Positions 13,564 to 19,932 of a DNA stretch of 20,056 nt are shown one piece after another. The translations under genes and the position numbers were made by a program. Below the pieces are notes generated by a model that saw only the letters and a program-made list of their open reading frames with translations, ran no database searches and was not told the DNA's origin. Every line of letters starts with the position of its first letter. Position 1 is the first letter of the stretch. Source of the stretch: Candidatus Omnitrophota bacterium (GTDB lineage: Bacteria; Omnitrophota; Gorgyraeia; 2-01-FULL-45-10). The DNA lies in NCBI GenBank assembly GCA_030695725.1, contig JAUYPN010000038.1:1-20056 (forward strand), in the 5' to 3' direction.

Positions 13564-13594
13564 AGCTCTGAGGACGAGATCACTCCTTGAGCTT
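13563..13594. terminator. Possible hairpin between convergent genes
   Basis: AAGCTC (13563-13568) pairs with GAGCTT (13589-13594), and AGGA (13571-13574) with TCCT (13584-13587). The stem covers the ends of both the GNAT and the reverse-strand GspB-like genes, which have only 16 bases between them. It could stop transcription from both sides, but no U-run follows on either strand. Confidence 0.3.
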
Positions 13595-14152
13595 AAGAGT
13601 CACCTCAACCTGGTTATTGTCATTATTGTACTTTAACAGGACATTTTTTCTAGTTATGGAAGTAACGGTGGCCCCGCTTATCACATCGCCCTCCCTGACC
13701 ACTGTGCCGTTTATTATCGCTTTGGGCCTCACTTCGGTATACATTATGCCGTTCAGTACGAGACTAGGAACTTGATTTGTCTGTGCGGAAGAAACCATAG
13801 CCAGCGGCTTTTCGATTGCCTGCTCAGCGGTTGCGGGGGAAGGAGCGGACGGCGCCGCCTTATCGGGGGGATTTTCCTGCGCCGCCACTATTAAATCTTT
13901 CGATCTTTTTTCCTTATCCATGGCCACCATTTTTGAAAACAGCGCTCTCATTCCAAAACCTGTGACTAAAGCAAGCAGCACAATAAGGTATACTACGACG
14001 GCTATCTTTTTGGTCATCGCCCGCGCGTCAATGGCCTCTCCGGGGACGGGAGCCGCCGGTTCCTGCACGGGCTTCTCATACGCCTGCGGCGGCCTCTTCT
14101 TGCCCGCATAGTTGTACTGAGCCCTCTTCAGCGCTTCCTGTATAATACTCAT
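13580..14152 (-). CDS. GspB-like membrane protein
   Basis: A 190-residue protein opening MSIIQEALKRAQ, the characteristic start of GspB-type proteins. A membrane span lies at about residues 49-70, then a Pro/Ala-rich linker, then a C-terminal domain (VLNGIMYTEVRPKAIINGTV ... GATVTSITRKNVLLKYN) matching the general secretion pathway GspB/PilP-like fold. GspB works with GspA/ExeA to place the secretin in the outer membrane by remodelling peptidoglycan. Here the ATPase partner lies just upstream, with a four-base ATGA overlap, so they are made together. Other secretion genes are not in the window; it may serve a secretin or pilus machine encoded elsewhere. Confidence 0.75.
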   Translation of the reverse strand: MSIIQEALKRAQYNYAGKKRPPQAYEKPVQEPAAPVPGEAIDARAMTKKIAVVVYLIVLLALVTGFGMRALFSKMVAMDKEKRSKDLIVAAQENPPDKAAPSAPSPATAEQAIEKPLAMVSSAQTNQVPSLVLNGIMYTEVRPKAIINGTVVREGDVISGATVTSITRKNVLLKYNNDNNQVEVTLKLKE

Positions 14153-14967
14153 GTTGCGAAAACTAACCCCTCTATTTCCTTAATGCACTTTTCTATTATA
14201 TTGGAGTCTATATATTTCGTCTCCAGGACATACGCCGATAGCAGCGCTTTATCGCACACCGTATTTATGAGGCGGGGAATGCCACCTGAATATTTGTATA
14301 TCGTATCCAGGGCGCCGTCGGAAAATTTTATACTGCCGTCCGATCCGGCGACTTTCAGCCTGTGATATATATAGTCGCCCGTTTCATCGCTTGGCAAGGA
14401 CGTGATATGGAACCGGACCCCTATCCTCTGGCGCAGCTGTTTCAAGTTTGGGGCATTGAGTTTATTCTTAAGTTCCGGCTGTCCCACCAGTATCATCTGG
14501 AATAGCTTCTCTTTCTCCGTCTCCAGGTTCGATAGTATCCTGAGTTCCTCCAGGACCTGAGCCTTAAGATTCTGGGCTTCATCTATGATCAGGACGACGT
14601 TATTGTTCTTCGAGAGTTCTTCGAGCAGGAAATTATTGAACTGCCTCAACATCGAGACTTTGGTCTTTTTGCCTACGCTCACACCGAAGTCCTCCAGGAT
14701 GGTTTGGAACAGCTGCGCCTCGGGCAGGGTGGAGTTGAAGATAAAGGCGCTCTTTGTGTTGATATCCAGATGGTTCAACAAAGCGCGGCAGAGCGTCGTC
14801 TTGCCCGCGCCTACTTCGCCGGTTATCTCGAGGAATCCCTTCCTCTCTTTCACTCCGTATATCAGGTGATCAAAAGCTTCTTTATGAACGCGGCTTAAAT
14901 AAAGAAAATTGGGGTCGCTGGTTATGTTGAAGGGCTTCTCTTTTAGGCCGAAAAATTGTCTATACAT
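14149..14967 (-). CDS. ExeA/GspA-like AAA ATPase
   Basis: A 272-residue ATPase opening MYRQFFGLKEKPFNITSDPN, the standard ExeA/GspA start. Walker A is GEVGAGKT (50-57), Walker B is VVLIIDE (124-130) with AQNL after it, and the arginine-rich LRQRIGVRF and GGIPRLIN segments complete the AAA core. The length corresponds to the ATPase domain only: the membrane span and peptidoglycan-binding domain of full-length ExeA are missing, as in many bacteria where a separate partner supplies the membrane part. ATG 14967 lies only 11 bases from its -10 box, so its mRNA has almost no leader. Confidence 0.9.
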   Translation of the reverse strand: MYRQFFGLKEKPFNITSDPNFLYLSRVHKEAFDHLIYGVKERKGFLEITGEVGAGKTTLCRALLNHLDINTKSAFIFNSTLPEAQLFQTILEDFGVSVGKKTKVSMLRQFNNFLLEELSKNNNVVLIIDEAQNLKAQVLEELRILSNLETEKEKLFQMILVGQPELKNKLNAPNLKQLRQRIGVRFHITSLPSDETGDYIYHRLKVAGSDGSIKFSDGALDTIYKYSGGIPRLINTVCDKALLSAYVLETKYIDSNIIEKCIKEIEGLVFAT

Positions 14968-14978
14968 ATCTACTCAAG

Positions 14979-15007
14979 AGTATATACCCAGGTATCGCCC
15001 AATGCAA
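14979..15007 (-). promoter_or_regulatory. Promoter with almost no leader, before the ExeA-like gene
   Basis: Read on the reverse strand: TTGCAT (15007-15002), 17-bp spacer, TATACT (14984-14979), then eleven bases to ATG 14967. Only a weak GAG could act as ribosome site. The spacing from -10 box to ATG is the same as for the SPOR gene. Confidence 0.8.
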
Positions 15008-15040
15008 ATGAATTATTAAATGAATTTAAATGAATTATTA
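15006..15040. repeat. Three AAATGAATT repeats between divergent promoters
   Basis: AAATGAATT occurs at 15006-15014, 15018-15026 and 15028-15036, and the first and third copies extend to the identical 13-mer AAATGAATTATTA. The starts are 12 and 10 bases apart, near one helical turn. They lie between the two divergent -35 boxes (15002-15007 reverse, 15045-15050 forward). They may be UP elements for RNA polymerase or a regulator's operator, since AT-tracts phased this way favour either. Confidence 0.45.
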
Positions 15041-15044
15041 TTTC

Positions 15045-15073
15045 TTGCTTTTTGGGTATTCGTTATGTATACT
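15045..15073 (+). promoter_or_regulatory. Promoter of the first PilZ gene
   Basis: TTGCTT (15045-15050), 17-bp spacer, TATACT (15068-15073). Unlike its divergent partner, it leaves a leader of about 37 bases with ribosome site AGAGGAG (15101-15107) before ATG 15117. Confidence 0.75.
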
Positions 15074-15116
15074 GTAGCGTGTATTGAAATCAAGTGTTTG
15101 AGAGGAGATGCATTTT

Positions 15117-15494
15117 ATGTGGAATGGAATAAACAGAAGGAAGTTTCCAAGAGCAAGCTATAAATGCCTCATCACAATAAAGAAGAGGCTCACGGCCAAG
15201 ACTATATCGACGCATACGGAGAATATAGGCGCAGGCGGTATATGTGTGCTGATAAAGGAGGATCTCGGCCTATTTCAGGGGGTGGATCTGGAGCTCTTTC
15301 TCGAAGATACCCGGCCGCCTATAAAATGCGGCGGCACCGTAGTGTGGGTGGTGAAAAAGTCCGAGCCTAAACAAAAAGGTAGTTATATTTACGATACCGG
15401 AATAGAGTTCATAGATGTCCGGCCCGAGGACAGGGACAGGATATCCGAGGCGGTCGAAGAGATACTAAAATCGCAGACAAAGGGCAAAAAATAG
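15117..15494 (+). CDS. PilZ-domain protein
   Basis: A 125-residue single-domain PilZ protein, a c-di-GMP receptor fold. The N-terminal RRKFPR (7-12) is the RxxxR c-di-GMP clamp, and NIGAGG (36-41) matches the (D/N)xSxxG motif except that the serine is glycine. The remaining strands (LELFLEDTRP, GGTVVWVVK, YDTGIEFIDV) complete the barrel. ATG 15117 is preferred over ATG 15108, because AGAGGAG (15101-15107) is too close to the latter. The protein has its own promoter and is divergent from the ExeA-like gene. It could couple c-di-GMP to surface structures, by family knowledge only. Confidence 0.85.
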   Translation: MWNGINRRKFPRASYKCLITIKKRLTAKTISTHTENIGAGGICVLIKEDLGLFQGVDLELFLEDTRPPIKCGGTVVWVVKKSEPKQKGSYIYDTGIEFIDVRPEDRDRISEAVEEILKSQTKGKK

Positions 15495-15515
15495 ATTAAT
15501 TGTGCCGGGGAGACC

Positions 15516-15544
15516 TTGACAAATCACGCTACCTGTGTTATACT
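15516..15544 (+). promoter_or_regulatory. Strong promoter of the TIGR04073 gene
   Basis: TTGACA (15516-15521), 17-bp spacer, TATACT (15539-15544), followed by a leader with the near-perfect ribosome site AAAGGAGGTGA (15563-15573) and ATG 15582. Together these predict strong expression. Confidence 0.9.
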
Positions 15545-15581
15545 TGGAGCAAATCTACAGTAAAGGAGGTGAAAAAACAAG

Positions 15582-15914
15582 ATGAAAAGCTTATTAAAGG
15601 GTATAATTATATGCGTTGCTGTATTGATGATCCTTAACATGGCTTCTGCTAGCTATGCTCAGGATATGGGGAAGAAACTATACAGAGGAGTCGCGAATAT
15701 CGTAACTGGCTGGGTAGAACTACCTAAAAACATTTACGACACAAGCGTAGAAGATAATCCTCTCTCTGGTATTACTATTGGATTGGCAAAAGGAGTCGGA
15801 ATGACGATCGTAAGGACTGGCGCCGGCGTGTACGAGACGGTGACATTCCCATTCCCGATACCGGAAGGATACAATCCAGTGTTGGAACCGGAGTTTGTAT
15901 TTAAGGGCAAGTAA
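15582..15914 (+). CDS. Exosortase-associated protein, TIGR04073-like
   Basis: A 110-residue exported protein. Residues 1-26 form a signal peptide ending ASYA. The mature part, KKLYRGVANIVTGWVELPKN ... GLAKGVGMTIVRTGAGVYET ... VTFPFPIPEGYNPVLEPEF, fits the TIGR04073 family, which co-occurs with exosortase systems and has no proven function. No PEP-CTERM tail is seen in it. It stands alone, with a strong promoter, an excellent ribosome site and a perfect terminator, which suggests abundant production as a separate transcript. Exosortase genes are not in the window. Confidence 0.85.
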   Translation: MKSLLKGIIICVAVLMILNMASASYAQDMGKKLYRGVANIVTGWVELPKNIYDTSVEDNPLSGITIGLAKGVGMTIVRTGAGVYETVTFPFPIPEGYNPVLEPEFVFKGK

Positions 15915-15924
15915 TATTGCACTC

Positions 15925-15965
15925 AAAAATAAGGGGATAGAAAGAAATTTCTTCCCCTTATTTTT
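15925..15965 (+). terminator. Intrinsic terminator with GAAA tetraloop
   Basis: AAAAATAAGGGGA (15925-15937) pairs exactly with TCCCCTTATTTTT (15953-15965). Inside, AGAAA (15939-15943) pairs with TTTCT (15948-15952) around a GAAA tetraloop, with one bulged T. The 3' arm ends in the required T-run. The A-run at the base of the 5' arm also makes a U-run on the reverse strand, so it can work both ways. Confidence 0.92.
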
Positions 15966-16007
15966 GTCTGTAGAATAGGTGCGACTTAAATTGCTGGAAA
16001 GGACATG

Positions 16008-16277
16008 ATGAGCGAAGAAAATAAAGAGAAGGTAGAGGCGCCGAAGCCTGAAGAGCCCAAACAGGAGCTACCGAAAGCTGAAGCTCCGAAAGCGAACGCT
16101 CCGAAACCGGAAGAGAAGAAAATTGAGAAGCCGTCGAATTGCGCCGTCTGCAAAAAATCCATAAAGAAGAAACGCTATTATTACAGGAACGGAAAATATT
16201 TCTGCACACAAAGGTGCTTTAAGACCACCGTAAAGAAGGTAAGTCAGGAGACGAAAGACTTACCGGCTGAAACTTAA
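16008..16277 (+). CDS. Small zinc-ribbon protein with Lys/Pro/Glu-rich N-terminus
   Basis: An 89-residue protein in two parts. Residues 1-42 are a low-complexity region of repeated 'APKPEE'-like units, likely disordered. Residues 43-75 hold a compact site: CAVC (C45, C48) and CTQRC (C66, C70) around a basic aromatic strand (KKKRYYYRNGKYF), the look of a treble-clef or YHS/TRASH-type zinc finger. Function is unknown. ATG 16008 is chosen over the adjacent ATG 16005 because GGAAAGGA (15996-16003) is spaced better for it. It is the first gene after the terminator and starts the long forward run. Confidence 0.7.
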   Translation: MSEENKEKVEAPKPEEPKQELPKAEAPKANAPKPEEKKIEKPSNCAVCKKSIKKKRYYYRNGKYFCTQRCFKTTVKKVSQETKDLPAET

Positions 16278-16299
16278 GACGAAGCAATAAGCTCTCTCC

Positions 16300-16854
16300 A
16301 TGCCAAAGATTGAACTGTCGCCAACCGAAGCCCTTTATCCCGCCCCTGTAGTTCTTGTGAGCTCGGGAAATCAGGATTTGGCGAATATAATAACGATAGC
16401 ATGGTGCGGGGTGGCCTGCTCAAATCCGCCCACCTTAACCGTCTCCATAAGGCCTTCCAGGCATTCCAATAAGATCATAAGAGAAACAGGCGATTTTGTA
16501 TTAAATATCCCCACGTGTGACTTCCTCAAAGAGACCGATATTTGCGGCACCGTGTCGGGACGTGATAAAGATAAATTCAGTCTCTGCAGCTTTACAAAAA
16601 CCGCCTCTTCCGTAATAAAGAGTCCCATGATAAAAGAGTGCCCCGCGAACATTGAATGCAAAGTGACCAAGATATTGAGCCTTGGCGCCCACGACATGTT
16701 CATGGGCGAGGTGGTTAAAGTTCACCGTGATACATCCATTCTTAACAGGGAAGGCAATGTCGACTATTCCAAAGCCGCTCCCATAGTGTATAATCAGGGT
16801 GAATACTGGTCACTCGGCAAAAGAATAGGCCGATACGGATTCTCGGCAGATTAG
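16300..16854 (+). CDS. Flavin reductase-like FMN-binding protein
   Basis: A 184-residue protein of the flavin reductase-like (DIM6/NTAB) split-barrel family, which binds FMN and reduces a flavin or other small acceptor. Visible motifs are YPAPVVLVSSG, IITIAWCGVACSNPPTLTVS (the FMN-binding segment), RHSNKIIRETGDFVLNIPT and the C-terminal PIVYNQGEYWSLGKRIG. The length is standard. There is no strong ribosome site before ATG 16300, 22 bases after the zinc-ribbon gene. The DUF362 ferredoxin follows after 12 bases, so the two probably form a redox pair, although the acceptor is unknown. Confidence 0.88.
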   Translation: MPKIELSPTEALYPAPVVLVSSGNQDLANIITIAWCGVACSNPPTLTVSIRPSRHSNKIIRETGDFVLNIPTCDFLKETDICGTVSGRDKDKFSLCSFTKTASSVIKSPMIKECPANIECKVTKILSLGAHDMFMGEVVKVHRDTSILNREGNVDYSKAAPIVYNQGEYWSLGKRIGRYGFSAD

Positions 16855-16866
16855 AATAGGCGTTAT

Positions 16867-17940
16867 ATGGCAAGCGATGTATTTATGGTCAAGGTCAGCA
16901 GGGACGATCCGGATAAGGCAATAGCCCGGAAGCTCGATACGCTCATCGATGCCTCCGGAGTGCTCGGATTTCTAAGAAAAGACGATTACACCGGCATCAA
17001 GATACACTTCGGAGAGGAAGGGAATACGGGGCACATAAAAGCCGATTGGCTCAAAGGGCTTGTTGAACGTCTGCGATCTGTAACGAACAATATATTCTTC
17101 ACCGATACGAATGTCCTGTACAAGCAGAGCAAAAGGACGAATGCCGTAGACCATTTAAAATTAGCCTATAGCCATGGCTTCGGCTTTCAAAATATGAATG
17201 TGCCCGTCATAATAGCAGACGGACTCCGGGGAAGGAACTACACCGATGTGGAGATAAACAAAAAACGCTTCTCTAAAGTCAAGATAGCCTCGGATATAAC
17301 CGACTGCGATAGCCTCTTAGCTCTTACGCATATAACAGGCCATATAATGACCGGATTTGCGGGCGCTATAAAAAATATGGGAATGGGATGCGCCTCGCGC
17401 CGCGGCAAGTTCGAACAGCATTGCGGTATAGTGCCTGATCTTAACCCCGTAGAGTGTGTCGGATGCGGATTGTGCGCCTCAAATTGTCCCGCGGACGCCA
17501 TAAAGCTTTCCGAGGGCAAAGCAAAAATAGACCTGGCGAACTGCATAGGATGCGGCGAATGCGTTGTCGTATGCAAGACCGAAGCCTTGAACGCTAAGTG
17601 GAGCGAAACACTTGCAAATTTACAGGAGAAGATGGTAGAATATGCCTGCGGTGCGGTTGAAGCGGTCGATAGAAGAGTGGGCTACATAAATTTTTTGACA
17701 AACATCACGAGAGACTGCGATTGCTTAGCCAAAGATGAGCCGAGGATCGTGGAGGATGTCGGGATACTCGCGTCAAACGACCCTGTCAGTATCGATTCGG
17801 CGTCCGCAGAGATCCTGAACGGCCTGAGAGACAAGGATATATTCAGGCAGGAGCACCCCGAAATAGACTGGATGATACAGTTAAGGTACGCGGCCAGCGT
17901 GGGATTGGGCAGGACCGATTACAAGCTAAGGACCGTATAA
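16867..17940 (+). CDS. DUF362 protein with two 4Fe-4S clusters
   Basis: A 357-residue protein. Most of the chain is the DUF362 fold, seen in IKIHFGEEGNTGHIKADWL, FFTDTNVLYK, ITGHIMTGFAGAIKNMGMGC and the closing GILASNDPVSIDSASAEIL. A ferredoxin module is inserted: C197, C200, C203, C207 and C226, C229, C232, C236, each Cx2Cx2Cx3C, making two 4Fe-4S clusters. Such proteins are common in anaerobes, with no established reaction. It follows the flavin reductase-like gene by 12 bases and probably exchanges electrons with a flavoprotein. The two clusters fit an anaerobic or microaerobic host. Confidence 0.9.
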   Translation: MASDVFMVKVSRDDPDKAIARKLDTLIDASGVLGFLRKDDYTGIKIHFGEEGNTGHIKADWLKGLVERLRSVTNNIFFTDTNVLYKQSKRTNAVDHLKLAYSHGFGFQNMNVPVIIADGLRGRNYTDVEINKKRFSKVKIASDITDCDSLLALTHITGHIMTGFAGAIKNMGMGCASRRGKFEQHCGIVPDLNPVECVGCGLCASNCPADAIKLSEGKAKIDLANCIGCGECVVVCKTEALNAKWSETLANLQEKMVEYACGAVEAVDRRVGYINFLTNITRDCDCLAKDEPRIVEDVGILASNDPVSIDSASAEILNGLRDKDIFRQEHPEIDWMIQLRYAASVGLGRTDYKLRTV

Positions 17941-17953
17941 CGGAGATCAAAGC

Positions 17954-18316
17954 ATGGTGTCCAAGGAGAGGAGAAAATTTCCGCGCGTAAAAGACGAGAG
18001 CCTCTCTCTTAAATTAAAGCTCGACGATTTTGATTCCATAACGCATACCACCAATATAAGCTCCTCCGGCGTCTATTGCAAGGTGGACAAAGAGCTTCCC
18101 CTTATGTCCAGGATGAAGCTCATGCTGATGATACCCGATCCGGCCAGGGATGGCGTTTTAAAGGACCTCGAAATCAACGGTGTGGTGGTGCGGCAGCATC
18201 CCGTCACGGTAGACGGCGCTGTGAAACACTATGATGTAGCCATATTCTTTGAAGATCTTTCTGAAAAAGACAAAGACACGATAGCAGGCTATATAAAGAG
18301 GAAAGGCGGGGAGTAG
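17954..18316 (+). CDS. PilZ-domain protein
   Basis: A 120-residue cytoplasmic PilZ protein. RRKFPR (6-11) carries the RxxxR motif and NISSSG (34-39) matches (D/N)xSxxG fully, so c-di-GMP binding is likely. The barrel continues with MKLMLMIPDP, LEINGVVVRQ and YDVAIFFEDL. Ribosome site GGAG lies in the 13-base gap after the DUF362 gene. The next PilZ gene starts directly after its stop, so the pair is cotranscribed and may be a local duplication, though the sequences have diverged widely. Confidence 0.88.
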   Translation: MVSKERRKFPRVKDESLSLKLKLDDFDSITHTTNISSSGVYCKVDKELPLMSRMKLMLMIPDPARDGVLKDLEINGVVVRQHPVTVDGAVKHYDVAIFFEDLSEKDKDTIAGYIKRKGGE

Positions 18317-18796
18317 ATGCTTTTTATCGTCGGGACGGTTTTTCTTGTCCTGCTATCCGTTACATTAATGATGCTTTGGGGCCACGAAAAAATAGCGACA
18401 AAAAGAGTGATACCCCGCGCCAAGATCGAGGAGTGCTGGAACGGAGAAGAGAGGCGCTCGCACGAGAGGTTCGAGAGGGACCTCGAGGTAGAGTACAGCG
18501 TGGAGAGGAGACCTCATCTCAAAAATGGCAGGACCGTCGATCTCTCCAAGGGAGGGCTGAAGCTGCTTCTCGATGAGAAGCTGCCAAAAGGGGCCATACT
18601 GGACCTGAAATTGTATATTCCCCAAATGAGGCAGGCGATCGAAGCGGAGACGGAGGTCGTCTGGACCTCTGACGCCGACAAAAAGGATCCTTCCGGCAAG
18701 AGATTCTTTTTCAGCGGCCTAAAATTTATCGCGGTCAAAGAGCCCGCAGGAATTCATCTTTCAGAATATTTAATCCATCCCGAACCCAAGGGATAG
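18317..18796 (+). CDS. Membrane-anchored PilZ protein
   Basis: A 159-residue protein with an N-terminal membrane span (about residues 2-21, MLFIVGTVFLVLLSVTLMML) and a PilZ domain from about residue 44. RRSHER (46-51) gives RxxxR and DLSKGG (75-80) gives DxSxxG; the later strands are DLKLYIPQM, EAETEVVW and FSGLKFIAV. ATG 18317 follows the previous stop with no gap, and GGGGAG lies just upstream. A membrane-tethered PilZ could bring a c-di-GMP signal to an envelope machine, by inference. Confidence 0.88.
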   Translation: MLFIVGTVFLVLLSVTLMMLWGHEKIATKRVIPRAKIEECWNGEERRSHERFERDLEVEYSVERRPHLKNGRTVDLSKGGLKLLLDEKLPKGAILDLKLYIPQMRQAIEAETEVVWTSDADKKDPSGKRFFFSGLKFIAVKEPAGIHLSEYLIHPEPKG

Positions 18797-18810
18797 CGAA
18801 AAAACCGCGT

Positions 18811-19338
18811 ATGGGCAAGATATATCCCCCCGGGAAAGTCAAGCTTATCGCCGGGCTCATATCGAACGATGAGGCCCTCTTCGACAAGATAGAGGTGATA
18901 CTTGAAAAGAGACTTAAAAATAAGATCGATTTCAGGAGTGGCATAATAGATTTTACCTATACGGATTATTATGATAAGGAGATGGGTAGAGACTTAAAGA
19001 GAAGATTCCTCAGTTTCAAAAAGCTTGTACGGCTGGAAAGAATAGCGAAAACGAAACTCGAGACCAACAATATCGAAAAGAGATTCTGCGTCGACGGAAA
19101 GAGAGCCGTCAATATCGATCCGGGTTATATCGATATGGCAAAATTGGTTCTCCTCTCCACAAAAGATTATTCGCACAGGGTCCACGCGGGAAACGGCATA
19201 TTCGCGGAGGTCACTTTGCATTACAAGGATAAACGCTTCAACTTCTGGCCATGGACTTACCCCGATTACAAGTCCGAAGAATACATCCGGATATTCGGCG
19301 CCATAAGGGACATGTATAAGGATGCGAAAGGCGCATAA
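18811..19338 (+). CDS. DUF4416 protein
   Basis: A 175-residue protein matching DUF4416: opening KVKLIAGLISNDEALFD, then DFTYTDYYDKEMGRDLKRRF, then FCVDGKRAVNIDPGYIDMAK, LVLLSTKDYSHRVHAGNGIF, and closing FWPWTYPDYKSEEY. Some databases label it a GTP-binding protein, but no P-loop is visible. The conserved histidines, aspartates and tyrosines could form an active site; the function is unknown. It starts 14 bases after the membrane PilZ gene and belongs to the forward run. Confidence 0.88.
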   Translation: MGKIYPPGKVKLIAGLISNDEALFDKIEVILEKRLKNKIDFRSGIIDFTYTDYYDKEMGRDLKRRFLSFKKLVRLERIAKTKLETNNIEKRFCVDGKRAVNIDPGYIDMAKLVLLSTKDYSHRVHAGNGIFAEVTLHYKDKRFNFWPWTYPDYKSEEYIRIFGAIRDMYKDAKGA

Positions 19339-19344
19339 AGAAAG

Positions 19345-19932
19345 ATGCTGATAAAGAGAAAGAGCCTGATAGTCGGCCTGGTATCAAGTATCGTCATAGC
19401 CCTGGTATTGATCACAACGCTCGTAGGGTATTTCATCTATCTCGAACTCAAGAGCGGGGAATTCGGTAGGGTCTATCAGGAGCTTTTGGAAAAGGCGAAG
19501 GCCAAAGTCTATTCCAAACACCTCGATATATTCGGCCTTGACGCAAGGATCGAAAATACCGGAGCGCTTAAAGGAAAACCCATAATAGAGGGCGCCATAA
19601 CCAATAACGGACCGCGCGATGTCGCAAATCTGGTAATAAAACTGAGCTTTCTGGACAGGGATAGCGCTTCCATATACGAGCTTACGGCTCATCCGCAGGA
19701 ACCGGCACTGGGCGGCACCGTCTTTACCCGTGTTTATATACCGCACCTCTACAGCTACACGCATCCGACCGCTATCCTGAAGCCGGCCCAGACGTTGAAA
19801 TTCAAGAAGATCATAGCAGGCTGCCCTACCGAAGTTTTTGTAGAGCTCAGAGAGGGCGAGAAACCGACGAAGTCATTCGGAAGATGGTCCGGCAAGCTGA
19901 TCTATGAAGTCATATCATTAGACCTGTTATAA
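19345..19932 (+). CDS. Membrane-anchored beta-sandwich envelope protein
   Basis: A 195-residue protein with one N-terminal membrane span (about 8-32), a short linker helix and a beta-sandwich domain. The strands KPIIEGAITNNGPRDVANLV and IKLSFLDRDSASIYE resemble FxLYD-type domains, which often lie outside the membrane and have no catalytic role. It starts six bases after the DUF4416 gene. The next gene begins immediately after its stop TAA. Family and function are not certain. Confidence 0.6.
   Translation: MLIKRKSLIVGLVSSIVIALVLITTLVGYFIYLELKSGEFGRVYQELLEKAKAKVYSKHLDIFGLDARIENTGALKGKPIIEGAITNNGPRDVANLVIKLSFLDRDSASIYELTAHPQEPALGGTVFTRVYIPHLYSYTHPTAILKPAQTLKFKKIIAGCPTEVFVELREGEKPTKSFGRWSGKLIYEVISLDLL

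Noticed and set aside
15164..15370. Overlapping forward frame inside the first PilZ gene
   Set aside because: Arginine/glycine-rich shadow of the PilZ frame with no promoter or ribosome site of its own.
15966..16007. Promoter before the zinc-ribbon gene
   Set aside because: TAGAAT (15971-15976) could be a -10 box, but the position 17 bases upstream gives only TTTCTT and lies inside the terminator stem.
17954..18796. Frameshifted single PilZ protein
   Set aside because: Each frame has its own RxxxR and (D/N)xSxxG motifs, its own start and a membrane span in the second, so they are two genes.
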